Shown here: piece by piece, positions 42,401 through 50,205 of the stretch
Numbering within the stretch: the first letter of the stretch is position 1
How the letters are laid out: each line of letters begins with the position of its first letter
NCBI RefSeq assembly: GCF_006715725.1
Contig: NZ_VFNU01000001.1
Location: 2,232,001 to 2,296,000 of the forward strand
Direction: 5' to 3'
DNA length: 64,000 bases
Source of the DNA: Nocardioides sp. SLBN-35
GTDB lineage: Bacteria > Actinomycetota > Actinomycetes > Propionibacteriales > Nocardioidaceae
Program-made: the position numbers and the translations under genes
The notes under the pieces: generated by a model
What the model saw: only the letters and a program-made list of their open reading frames with translations
Told to the model about the DNA's origin: nothing
The model's database searches: none

Positions 42401-43698
42401 CAGAACAGCCCGGACCAGAAGCCGGCGAAGTCGGGGAAGGTCTTGCTGGTGGTCGCGACGTTCTCGACGAGGACGCCGGGGACCGCGGCGCCGACGATCA
42501 CGCCGGCGTGGGCCATCCGGTGGTCGGCGTAGGTGTGGAACACGCCGCCCGTCAGCGCCGCCGGGCGCAGGGTCAGCCCGTCCGCGTGCTCGACGACGTC
42601 GGCGCCGAGCGCACCCAGCTCGTGCGCCAGCGCGGCCAGCCGGTCGGTCTCGTGGCCACGGATGTGGGCGATGCCGGTCAGGTGCGAGGGCGTCTGAGCG
42701 AGCGCGCAGAGCGCGGCGATCGCGGGCGTGAGCTCCCCGACGTCGTGCAGGTCGGCGTCCAGTCCCTGCAGCCCGCGCCAGCCGTCGGCGGGTCCCGTCA
42801 CCCGCAGCCCGTCGGACTCCCGCTCGACCGTGCAGCCCATCCGCGCCAGCAGGTCGCGCAGCGTGTCGCCCGGTTGGGTGGTGTCGCTCGGCCAGTCGCG
42901 CACCAGCACCGAGCCGCCGGACACGGCCGCCAGCGCCAGGAACGGCGCGGCGTTGGAGAGGTCGGGCTCGATCGCCTCCTCGTGGGCCGCGATCGGGCCG
43001 GGGGCGACCGCCCACCGGTTCGCGTCGCCGTCGTCGACCGCGACACCGCGGTCGCGCAGCATCGCGATCGTCATCTCGATGTGGGGGAGCGAGGGGATCG
43101 GCTTGCCGTCGTGACGCACGTCGATTCCCGCCTCGAACCGCGCGCCCGCGAGCAGCAGAGCCGAGACGAACTGCGAGGACGCCGACGCGTCGATCACGAC
43201 GGTCCCGCCCGGCACTGTTCCCGCGCCGTGCACCGTGAACGGCAGCGCGCCGTCGGTGTCGTCGATCGCCATCCCGAGCCCACGCAGGGCAGCGAGGATC
43301 TCGCCGACCGGCCGCTTGCGCATGTGCTCGTCGCCGTCGAAGGCGACCTCCCCGCGCACCAGCCCGGCCGCGGGCGGCACGAACCTCATCACGGTCCCGG
43401 CCAGCCCACAGTCCACCGACGCCCGGTCGCCGGCGACGGCGCCGTCGAGCGGGGTCACGGTCCAGTCGTCGCCCGAGGTGTCGACGCGGGCGCCCAGTGA
43501 GGTCAGCGCCTGCGCCATCAGCAGGGTGTCGCGCGAGCGCAGCGCCCGGCGTACGACGGACGGCCCGTCCGCCAGCGCCGCGAGCACGAGCGCCCGGTTG
43601 GTGAGCGACTTGCTGCCCGGCAGCGTCACCGTCGCGTCGAGGGGCCCGGTGGTGGTGGGCGCGGGCCAGGGGTCGGCGTGCGTGGCGGGAGTCGTCAT
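42400..43698 (-). CDS. aroA: 3-phosphoshikimate 1-carboxyvinyltransferase (EPSP synthase)
   Basis: 432 residues. The N-terminal PEP/shikimate-phosphate site LPGSKSLTNRALVLAALADG, CGLAGTVMRFVPP, DASASSQFVSALLLAGAR and the C-terminal YADHRMAHAG are all present. It catalyses the sixth step of the shikimate pathway (shikimate-3-phosphate plus PEP to EPSP). It is the first gene of the aroA-rsgA pair. Confidence 0.96.
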   Translation of the reverse strand: MTTPATHADPWPAPTTTGPLDATVTLPGSKSLTNRALVLAALADGPSVVRRALRSRDTLLMAQALTSLGARVDTSGDDWTVTPLDGAVAGDRASVDCGLAGTVMRFVPPAAGLVRGEVAFDGDEHMRKRPVGEILAALRGLGMAIDDTDGALPFTVHGAGTVPGGTVVIDASASSQFVSALLLAGARFEAGIDVRHDGKPIPSLPHIEMTIAMLRDRGVAVDDGDANRWAVAPGPIAAHEEAIEPDLSNAAPFLALAAVSGGSVLVRDWPSDTTQPGDTLRDLLARMGCTVERESDGLRVTGPADGWRGLQGLDADLHDVGELTPAIAALCALAQTPSHLTGIAHIRGHETDRLAALAHELGALGADVVEHADGLTLRPAALTGGVFHTYADHRMAHAGVIVGAAVPGVLVENVATTSKTFPDFAGFWSGLF

Positions 43699-43711
43699 CT
43701 CCCGGCTGAGT

Positions 43712-44224
43712 CTAGGAGACCCGCGCCCTCACCCGGGCGCCCACCAGCGCGGCCTCGCGCCGAGCGTCGTGGGTGGCGTGCCGGGCCCGCCAGGCGACCC
43801 CCGGCTTGCCGGCGGTGTCGAGCGCCGCGATGAGCAGGCCTCCGGCGAGGGCGGTGTTCTTCACGAAGTGGGTCAGCTGCTCGCGGCGCTGCTCCTTGTC
43901 GGTGGCCTCCCAGAACCGGTACCGCGCAGCGGTCGACGGCACCAGGGTCCCGCCGAGCAGCGCGGCGGAGAGCCGCGGGAAGTGGCCGGTCGCGAGTGCC
44001 AGGCCGGCGACGACCTGCACCGCGCCGCTGGCCCGCACCCACAGCACGGGGTCGCGTGGCACGGAGACGCTCTCCGGGGTCGCGTTGTCCAGAGCCGGCG
44101 CAAGCGTCTCGGTCACGGGTGCCGCCTGTGCAGCCAGCGCGGGAGCCTCGCGCAGGTCCTGGGCACCGTTGGCGAGGAAGTACGACGCCAGCAGCGGTCG
44201 GGCGATCAGTCTGCTCAGAGCCAT
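43712..44224 (-). CDS. DoxX family membrane protein
   Basis: 170 residues. MALSRLIARPLLASYFLANGAQDL is the DoxX opening, followed by hydrophobic segments around GAVQVVAGLALATGHFPRLSAALLGGTLVPST, an FWEATD turn and HFVKNTALAGGLLIAALD. DoxX proteins are small membrane partners in redox or sulfur stress; the function here is unknown. I start at ATG 44224, because upstream sequence is not family-like. It lies 14 bp upstream of aroA on the same strand. Confidence 0.85.
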   Translation of the reverse strand: MALSRLIARPLLASYFLANGAQDLREAPALAAQAAPVTETLAPALDNATPESVSVPRDPVLWVRASGAVQVVAGLALATGHFPRLSAALLGGTLVPSTAARYRFWEATDKEQRREQLTHFVKNTALAGGLLIAALDTAGKPGVAWRARHATHDARREAALVGARVRARVS

Positions 44225-44274
44225 GGCCGGTCGGTACCCGGGCACTGTCCGCGCAGACCGATAGATTGACGACC

Positions 44275-45090
44275 ATGTGCGGCCGCTACGCCTCCAGCCG
44301 GAGCCCGGAGGACCTCGCGGAGGAGTTCGAGGTGCTCGACCCACGTCTCGAGCGGGCGATCCCACCCTCCTGGAACGTCGCGCCGACCGACGAGGTGTAC
44401 GCCGTGATGGAGCGCGCCTCCCGTGACGCCGAGGGCCACAGGACGGACGAGCCGACCCGCCAGCTGCGCGCGCTGCGCTGGGGCCTGGTCCCGTCGTGGG
44501 CCAAGGACGCCGGCATCGGCAGCCGGATGATCAACGCCCGGATGGAGACGGTCGCCGAGAAGCCCGCCTTCCGCAAGGCGTTCGCCGCCCGCCGTTGCAT
44601 CGTGCCGGCCGACGGCTACTTCGAGTGGTACGAGACGCAGCACTCATCGACGACCGCGAAGGGGAAGACCCGTCGACCTGCGAAACAGCCCTTCTTCATC
44701 ACCTCCGGCGACGGCACGAGCCTGGCGATGGCCGGCCTCTACGAGATCTGGCGTGACCCGTCGAAGGCCGAGGACGCCGACGACCGGTTCCGCTGGACCT
44801 GCACGATCCTGACCACCGAGGCCACCGACGACCTCGGCCGGATCCACGACCGGATGCCGCTGCTCGTCGAGCCCGAGCGGCGCCACGAGTGGCTCGACCC
44901 GCGCACACCGGCGGGCGACCTGCCCGGACTGCTTCAGTCGCTGCGGCCGGCCCAGCAGACCGGCCTGACGGCGTACCCCGTCTCGACGGCGGTCGGCAAC
45001 GTCGCCAACAACGGCCCCGAGCTGGTCGAGCCGATCCCGTTCGCCGATGACCAGGGCGAGCCCGACGACGGACAGGGCACCCTGCTGTGA
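44275..45090 (+). CDS. SRAP/HMCES-family abasic-site crosslinking protein
   Basis: 271 residues. The active-site Cys2 follows the initiator (MCGRYA). NVAPTDEVYAV, RWGLVPSWAKD, INARMETVAEKPAFRKAF, RRCIVPADGYFEWYE and IHDRMPLLVEPE are the diagnostic SRAP blocks, including the Asn, Glu and His that assist DNA-protein crosslinking at abasic sites. It shields single-stranded abasic DNA during replication or SOS. The stop overlaps the next gene by 4 bp (GTGA). Confidence 0.94.
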   Translation: MCGRYASSRSPEDLAEEFEVLDPRLERAIPPSWNVAPTDEVYAVMERASRDAEGHRTDEPTRQLRALRWGLVPSWAKDAGIGSRMINARMETVAEKPAFRKAFAARRCIVPADGYFEWYETQHSSTTAKGKTRRPAKQPFFITSGDGTSLAMAGLYEIWRDPSKAEDADDRFRWTCTILTTEATDDLGRIHDRMPLLVEPERRHEWLDPRTPAGDLPGLLQSLRPAQQTGLTAYPVSTAVGNVANNGPELVEPIPFADDQGEPDDGQGTLL

Positions 45091-45746
45091 GCGACGAGCG
45101 CATCGTCGAGACGCCGTACGGCGAGGGCCGGCTCGTCGTCCGCCGGGCCCGCGGGCCGGTGGCCACCCTGCTCGTCAGCCACGGCGCCGGCGGCGGCATC
45201 GACGCCCGCGACCTCGAGGCGCTGGCCGCCCAGCTGCCGGGGCAGGGGATCAGCGTGGCCCGCTTCGAGCAGCCCTGGCGCCGCGCCGGCCGCAAGGTCG
45301 CCAGTGCGCCGGCCACCCTCGACGTCGGCCTGCGCGCGGCCGCGAAGGCGTTGCGCACCCGCACCCCGCTGGTCGTCGGTGGCCGCTCGGCCGGCGCCCG
45401 CTCGGCCTGCCGCACCGCGGCCGAGCTCGGCGCCGCCGGCTGCCTGGCGCTCTCGTTCCCGCTGCACCCGCCGGGCAGGCCGGAGCGCTCCCGACTCGAC
45501 GAGCTCGCCGGCGCCGGGGTGCCGACCCTGGTCGTGCAGGGCGAGCGTGACCCGTTCGGGCGACCCGAGGAGTTTCCCGACCCGTTGCCGGGGCGCACTG
45601 ACCTCGCCGTGGTCCCGGGAGCCGACCACGGCCTCGCCGTACCCAAGCGGGGTGCGCTCACCGAGGCCGAGGCGATGGGCATCGTGGTGGAGTCGACTCT
45701 CGAGTGGATCGTGCGCGAGGTCGTCGGGAATGACGCCCGCACCTGA
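45087..45746 (+). CDS. Small alpha/beta hydrolase (KANL3/Tex30-like)
   Basis: 219 residues. LLVSHGAGGGID (~29-39), nucleophile elbow GGRSAGAR with Ser101, LVVQGERDPFG (Asp) and VPGADHGLAVP (His) give a full catalytic triad. It belongs to the dienelactone-hydrolase-like KANL3/Tex30 group; the substrate is unknown. Its GTG start overlaps the SRAP stop, and the SigR-type promoter of the next gene begins inside its 3' end. Confidence 0.85.
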   Translation: MSDERIVETPYGEGRLVVRRARGPVATLLVSHGAGGGIDARDLEALAAQLPGQGISVARFEQPWRRAGRKVASAPATLDVGLRAAAKALRTRTPLVVGGRSAGARSACRTAAELGAAGCLALSFPLHPPGRPERSRLDELAGAGVPTLVVQGERDPFGRPEEFPDPLPGRTDLAVVPGADHGLAVPKRGALTEAEAMGIVVESTLEWIVREVVGNDART

Positions 45747-45752
45747 GGCGTT
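45727..45752 (+). promoter_or_regulatory. SigR-type promoter (GGAAT-N18-GTT) upstream of sigR
   Basis: GGAAT at 45727-45731 and GTT at 45750-45752 are exactly 18 bases apart, the SigR/SigH consensus. A transcript from here would begin at or just before the upstream ATG at 45762, making the longer sigma isoform. Confidence 0.8.
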
Positions 45753-45815
45753 CTGGCTTCCATGATCGCGACGCTGGAGCGCCCCCGGACCGGGAGCACC
45801 GTAGTCTGGGACGCG

Positions 45816-46475
45816 ATGACCGAGATTTCCGATCTTTCGTCCCTGGACGCCGACGCCTCTCACCCCGAGGACGTCGACGTCGCGTCGGAGACCCCTGAGG
45901 AGCGGGCCGCGCGCTTCGAGCGTGACGCCCTGCCCTTCCTCGACCAGCTCTACGGCGCCGCGATGCGGATGACCCGCAACCCGGCCGACGCCGAGGACCT
46001 GGTCCAGGAGACCTTCGCCAAGGCGTTCTCCGCGTTCCACCAGTTCAAGCCCGGTACGAACCTGAAGGCCTGGCTGTACCGGATCCTGACCAACACCTTC
46101 ATCAACTCCTACCGCAAGAAGCAGCGCCAGCCTCAGCAGGCGCTCGCCGGCGACACGGGGGACGTCGAGGACTGGCAGCTGGCGCGCGCGGAGTCGCACA
46201 CGTCGAGCGGGCTGAAGTCGGCCGAGATGGAGGCGCTGGAGCACCTCCCCGACAGCCAGGTGAAGGACGCCCTGCAGCGGCTCCCCGAGGAGTTCCGGCT
46301 CGCGGTCTACCTCGCCGATGTCGAGGGCTTCGCCTACAAGGAGATCGCCGAGATCATGGACACCCCGATCGGGACGGTCATGTCCCGCCTCCACCGCGGC
46401 CGGCGCCAGCTGCGCGACATGCTCTCCGACTACGTCCGCTCCGGCGGCGACGCTCCGCTCGAGGGAGGCAAGTGA
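45816..46475 (+). CDS. sigR: ECF sigma factor SigR/SigH (thiol-oxidative stress)
   Basis: 219 residues from ATG 45816, or 237 from the in-frame ATG 45762. Region 2 ([50 protein letters not shown]) and region 4 ([41 protein letters not shown]) are nearly canonical for SigR/SigH. It is held inactive by the zinc anti-sigma RsrA encoded next and directs the thioredoxin and thiol-repair regulon. A TAGTCT -10 box (45802-45807) would start a leaderless mRNA at 45816, while the SigR promoter precedes 45762. This recalls the two isoforms described for Streptomyces SigR. Confidence 0.94.
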   Translation: MTEISDLSSLDADASHPEDVDVASETPEERAARFERDALPFLDQLYGAAMRMTRNPADAEDLVQETFAKAFSAFHQFKPGTNLKAWLYRILTNTFINSYRKKQRQPQQALAGDTGDVEDWQLARAESHTSSGLKSAEMEALEHLPDSQVKDALQRLPEEFRLAVYLADVEGFAYKEIAEIMDTPIGTVMSRLHRGRRQLRDMLSDYVRSGGDAPLEGGK

Positions 46476-46768
46476 TGTCCGAGCCGAGCCACGAGCACCT
46501 GCACGTGTCTGACGACCCCAGCAACGCCGAGTGTGCCGACTTCCTCGAGCGCATCGTGCGGCTGATCGACAACGAGCTCGAGGCCGGCGACTGTGCCATC
46601 GTCCGGGCCCACATCGACTCGTGCAGCCCCTGCCTGGAGCGCTACGACCTCCAGCGCACGGTCAAGGCCGTGGTCGCCCGCTCCTGCGGCGAGACCGCCC
46701 CGGCCGAGCTGCGCGAGCGGGTCCGGATCCAGATCCAGCAGATCCAGGTCCGCATCACCGAGGCCTGA
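46475..46768 (+). CDS. rsrA: Zinc-containing redox-sensing anti-sigma factor RsrA/RshA
   Basis: 97 residues. The ZAS motif is His46-x3-Cys50-x2-Cys53 (HIDSCSPC), with Cys20 as the likely fourth zinc ligand, plus Cys40 and Cys71. In this family oxidation forms a disulfide, releases zinc and frees SigR. The start shares a base with the sigR stop (TGATG), with GGGAGG upstream. The terminator at 46807-46839 closes the operon. Confidence 0.93.
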   Translation: MSEPSHEHLHVSDDPSNAECADFLERIVRLIDNELEAGDCAIVRAHIDSCSPCLERYDLQRTVKAVVARSCGETAPAELRERVRIQIQQIQVRITEA

Positions 46769-46806
46769 GCCGCTCAGCGACGCCGGTTCGCGGCTCGAGA
46801 ATGAGG

Positions 46807-46839
46807 CGAACCCCCGGACCGTGAGGTCGCGGGGGTTCG
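46807..46839. terminator. Terminator between rsrA and bL37
   Basis: CGAACCCCCG (46807-46816) pairs with CGGGGGTTCG (46830-46839) over a 13-nt loop, between convergent genes, so it can serve both. Confidence 0.75.
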
Positions 46840-46852
46840 TCGGTGCGTGCGC

Positions 46853-46927
46853 TCAGCTGTTGGGGCGCTTGCCGTGGTTCGCGCCCTTCTTGCGGCGCGC
46901 GCGGCGCTTGCGGCCGGTCTTGCCCAT
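46853..46927 (-). CDS. Ribosomal protein bL37 (24-residue actinobacterial small protein)
   Basis: A 24-residue peptide from ATG 46927, opening MGKTGRKRRARRKKG and closing with NHGKRPNS. Sixteen bases of leader contain an ideal AGGAGG about 5 bases before the ATG. The sequence matches the very small basic protein seen in mycobacterial large-subunit structures as bL37. Automatic gene callers usually miss it for its size. Its place beside sigR-rsrA is typical of actinobacteria. Confidence 0.88.
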   Translation of the reverse strand: MGKTGRKRRARRKKGANHGKRPNS

Positions 46928-47071
46928 GGTTCCTCCTGAAGTCGTGAATCGAGCCATTCTCTCAGGCCCGGCTACTGCGGCGAAATCTCCGACGCTCCGT
47001 GGCCGCTTGCGGCCGCGGAAGAACCGCGAGGAGGTTGAGGAAGTCGGGAACGGGCGGAGCGAAATGACGGA

Positions 47072-47464
47072 CTATCCCGACTGTCTCGAAACCTTGGCCA
47101 TGAAGCGGTCGGCGTCCACCACGACGCGAGTCACCTCTCCGGACCCGACCAGCTTGCCCGCCGTGCCGTCGGGACCGACCTCACGCGCGGAGACGGCGAA
47201 GCGGCGCAGCCGACCGTCGGCGTACACCTGCCGGGCGGTGACCTCGACCGTCCCGCCGACCGCCGTGGCGGCGAGGTGCTCGAGATCGACCCGGGTGCCG
47301 ACGCTGGTCTCACCCGCGGCGAGCTCGGCCTCGACGGCGGCGCACGTGGCTGCCTCGCACCAGGCCAGCAGCCGCGGGGTGCCGAGGACGGGGAGGCTGC
47401 CGGAGCCGACCGCGAGCGCGGTGTCGGCGTCGGTCACGGCGAACCGCACGGTCGAGCCGGCCAT
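47072..47464 (-). CDS. Hotdog-fold thioesterase, fluoroacetyl-CoA thioesterase-like
   Basis: 130 residues. TPRLLAWCEAATCAAVEAEL, SVGTRVDLEHLAATAVGG and VTARQVYADGRLRRFAVSA are typical of the FlK-like hotdog group, which hydrolyses acyl-CoA thioesters. AGGAGG lies directly before an ATG at 47470 and six bases before the ATG at 47464, so the latter (MAGSTVRF) is the better start. The substrate is unknown; the fluoroacetyl-CoA name is only the nearest family label. Confidence 0.82.
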   Translation of the reverse strand: MAGSTVRFAVTDADTALAVGSGSLPVLGTPRLLAWCEAATCAAVEAELAAGETSVGTRVDLEHLAATAVGGTVEVTARQVYADGRLRRFAVSAREVGPDGTAGKLVGSGEVTRVVVDADRFMAKVSRQSG

Positions 47465-47495
47465 GCTCATCCTCCTCGGTGACTGTGGTTCGACA

Positions 47496-49196
47496 TCAGA
47501 TGCCGAACGTGGTGCGCGGGTAGGCCGCGTCGACGTCGGTGATCACGTTGACCAGGTACGGCACGTTCGCCGCGAACGCGCGGTCCAGAGCCGGCCCGAT
47601 CTGCCGCGGGTCGGTGACCGTCTCACCGGCGCCACCGAGGGCGGCCACGACCTGGTCGTACGCCGTGCGCGGGGCCAGGTCGGCCGCGACGTCGTAGCCG
47701 TAGAGCATCTGCATCGGGCCCTTCTCCAGGCCCCATGCGGAGTTGTTGCCCATCACCATCACGACGGGCAGGTCGTGGCGTACCAGGGTGTCGACGTCCA
47801 TCAGGGAGAAGCCGGCGGCGCCGTCGCCGAGGAGCAGCACGACCTGCGACGACGGGCGGGCGATCCGGGCGGCCACGGCCGCGCCGAGACCGGCGCCGAG
47901 ACAGCCGTAGGGGCCGGGGTCGAGCCAGCAGCCGGGCCGCTTCGGCTCGACGAACTTCCCGGCGAAGGAGACGAAGTCACCGCCGTCGCCGATCACCACG
48001 GCGTCGTCGGCGAGCCGGGGGACCAGCTCGCCGTAGATCCGGGCCGGGTGGACCGGGTCGGCCTCCGCGCCGAGCAGCTCGGCGTCCTTCGCGCTCGCCG
48101 CCGCGACCGTGTCCTGGAGCAGGGTGATCCACTCGGAGCGGTCCGGCTGGCTCGCGCCGGCCAGTGTCTCCAGCAGGCCGTCGAGGACCGTGGTCAGGTC
48201 GCCGCTGACCGACGCCGCGAGCGTCGCGTGGCCGGACAGCTGGCCGGGGGAGTCGGCGATGTGGACGACCGGTGTCGGTGTGGCCGGCTCGGCGTCGCCG
48301 CCAGATCCGCGCGCGCCGAACACGCCGTACCCGAGCCGGAAGTCGAGCGGCGTCCCGACCACGACCACCAGGTCGGCGCCGTTGATCGCCGCGCCGCGGG
48401 CCTTGGTCACCAGCAGCGGGTGGCCGCCGGGCACCACGCCGCGGCCCATGCCGTTGGTGATCGCCGGCAGCCGCATCTCCTCGACCAGCCGCAGCGCGGC
48501 CTCCTCGGCGTGGTCGGCCCACACGTCGGTGCCGAGGACCAGCACGGGACGGCGCGCCTTCGCGATGAGGCCCGCGATCCGCGCCACCGCGTCGCTGTCC
48601 GGCTCCGCGCCGCGCACGTCGCCGACCACCGGCGCCGGTCCGGTGCCGACGTTGAAGAACTCGTCCATCGGGACGTCGACGTACGTCGGCCCGCGGTGCG
48701 ACGAGCGCGCCTCGGTGAACGCGGTGTCGAAGCCGGCGGCGACGTCGTTCGCCGTCATCAGGGTCGCCGCGTGCTTGGTGACCGGCGTGACGATCGGCAG
48801 GTGGTCGATCTCCTGCAGCGCGCCGGTGCCCCAGCGGTTGTTGGGCGCGCGGCCACCGACCACGACCATCGGCGATCCCGCGAACCGGGCCTGGGCCAGG
48901 GCGCTGACCCCGTTGGTGACACCCGGCCCGGCGGTCAGCACCGCGAGCCCCGGCACCCGGGTCAGCTTGCCGGTCGCCTCGGCCGCGAACGCCGCCGTCT
49001 GCTCGTGGCGCACGTCGACCAGCCGGACCGGCGTGCCGCCGTCCTGCTGTGACTTGACCGCGCCGTCGTACATCGGGAACACGTGGGCGCCCGAGAGCGT
49101 GAACATCGTCTCGACGCCGTGCGCGCGGGCGACCGCGGTGGCGATCTCGCCGGCGTGGCCGGTCAGCGGGGTCTGGTCCGGGGGAGTGGAGGTCAC
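47496..49196 (-). CDS. Thiamine-pyrophosphate-dependent acetolactate synthase-like enzyme
   Basis: 566 residues with the three ThDP-enzyme domains. The catalytic Glu is Glu65 (VRHEQTAAFAAEA), the thiamine site has GPGVTNGVSALAQA, and the ThDP/Mg motif GDGAAGFSLMDVDTLV...NNSAWG is near the C-terminus. It is closest in style to the IlvG-type paralogue of mycobacteria rather than IlvB: there is no ilvN small subunit beside it. A role in carboligation or in oxalyl-CoA-type decarboxylation is possible. Confidence 0.83.
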   Translation of the reverse strand: MTSTPPDQTPLTGHAGEIATAVARAHGVETMFTLSGAHVFPMYDGAVKSQQDGGTPVRLVDVRHEQTAAFAAEATGKLTRVPGLAVLTAGPGVTNGVSALAQARFAGSPMVVVGGRAPNNRWGTGALQEIDHLPIVTPVTKHAATLMTANDVAAGFDTAFTEARSSHRGPTYVDVPMDEFFNVGTGPAPVVGDVRGAEPDSDAVARIAGLIAKARRPVLVLGTDVWADHAEEAALRLVEEMRLPAITNGMGRGVVPGGHPLLVTKARGAAINGADLVVVVGTPLDFRLGYGVFGARGSGGDAEPATPTPVVHIADSPGQLSGHATLAASVSGDLTTVLDGLLETLAGASQPDRSEWITLLQDTVAAASAKDAELLGAEADPVHPARIYGELVPRLADDAVVIGDGGDFVSFAGKFVEPKRPGCWLDPGPYGCLGAGLGAAVAARIARPSSQVVLLLGDGAAGFSLMDVDTLVRHDLPVVMVMGNNSAWGLEKGPMQMLYGYDVAADLAPRTAYDQVVAALGGAGETVTDPRQIGPALDRAFAANVPYLVNVITDVDAAYPRTTFGI

Positions 49197-49236
49197 CCGG
49201 GCACCCTAGCCAGCGGCGCCCGCCCGGTCAGCCACC

Positions 49237-50094
49237 TCAGCCGACGTCGTCGAGGAAGTACGGGTGCACCCGGCGCAGGGAGGCCACCAGCGCGAGCAGC
49301 AGGTCGGGGCGGACCGAGGGGTGGCGCGGCGAGATGGTGAGCTGCAGGTAGATCGCGCGCAGCACCGCCTGCGCGTTGCCGGTCGCCCGGTAGGGGTCGC
49401 GGCCGCTGCGAGCCTTGGCCCGGGCGCCCTGCTCGAGGCGGACCACCCACGGCTCCAGCACGTTCAGCGGGACCCGGTCGCGGCGCAGGATCTCCATCAC
49501 CGCGTGGGCGATCCGGTCCGGCTCGCCGTGCACCAGCGGCGGCGTGTCGGGGTTGAGCACGCGGTCGGCGATCACGTCGAGCAGCACGGTCAGCTCCGTC
49601 ATGCCGAAGTGGCGCGAGGCGGCCAGCGCGGCGACCGCGTCGGCGCCGTGGGCGGCGGAGTGCGCCCAGCCCTTGCCGGGCACGAACCCGCGCAGGTCGC
49701 GCTCACGGACGTACCAGGCCGCGATCCGGTCGCCCCAGTGCAGCACCTTGCTCGGGGGGAGCCGGCGGATCCGGGTGTCGCGCTGGATGCACTCGGCCAG
49801 CAGCAGCACCGAGAAGCTGCGCCGGAAGACCGAGTCGGTGTCGCGCTCGCCGAGCCCGGCGTTGAGCCCGGCGCACATGCCGTCGCCGAGCCCGGCCAGC
49901 AGGTCGTCGTAGGCGCCGTGCTCGATCCAGGTCGCGAGGAAGGAGTACGCCATCCCGTCGCGCACCTGCGGGTCCGGGTCGCCCAGCATCTGCGTCAGCT
50001 GGGCGGTCAGGTCGCCGATCGGGTGATCGGCAGGGGGACGCCGTTCACCGTCGCGGAGGGCCTGTTGGAGGCGCGCCCAATCCACCGACACCAT
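49237..50094 (-). CDS. DUF2785 family protein
   Basis: 285 residues, mainly helical, with the DUF2785 features DGMAYSFLATWIEHGAYDDLL, RSFSVLLLAECIQRD, WGDRIAAWYVRERDLRGFVPG and KGWAHSAAHGADAVAALA. The conserved His residues in the last block suggest a binding or catalytic pocket, but the function is not known. GGAGGG lies 9 bases upstream of ATG 50094. It is divergent from the sensor kinase gene pdtaS. Confidence 0.82.
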   Translation of the reverse strand: MVSVDWARLQQALRDGERRPPADHPIGDLTAQLTQMLGDPDPQVRDGMAYSFLATWIEHGAYDDLLAGLGDGMCAGLNAGLGERDTDSVFRRSFSVLLLAECIQRDTRIRRLPPSKVLHWGDRIAAWYVRERDLRGFVPGKGWAHSAAHGADAVAALAASRHFGMTELTVLLDVIADRVLNPDTPPLVHGEPDRIAHAVMEILRRDRVPLNVLEPWVVRLEQGARAKARSGRDPYRATGNAQAVLRAIYLQLTISPRHPSVRPDLLLALVASLRRVHPYFLDDVG

Positions 50095-50205
50095 CAACCC
50101 ACACCCTCCGGAGCAGCCGAGCCTTCATCCCCCGGCCCCTATCCTGCCAAACAATGTGAAGGGACCCTAAGTGGGGAGGCACCCTCCCTCTCTAGAGTTG
50201 TGCCC

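Noticed and set aside
47496..49196. Naming the TPP enzyme ilvB (branched-chain amino acid acetolactate synthase).
   Set aside because: No ilvN or ilvC is adjacent, and the sequence style fits the IlvG-like paralogue group, so no gene symbol is given.
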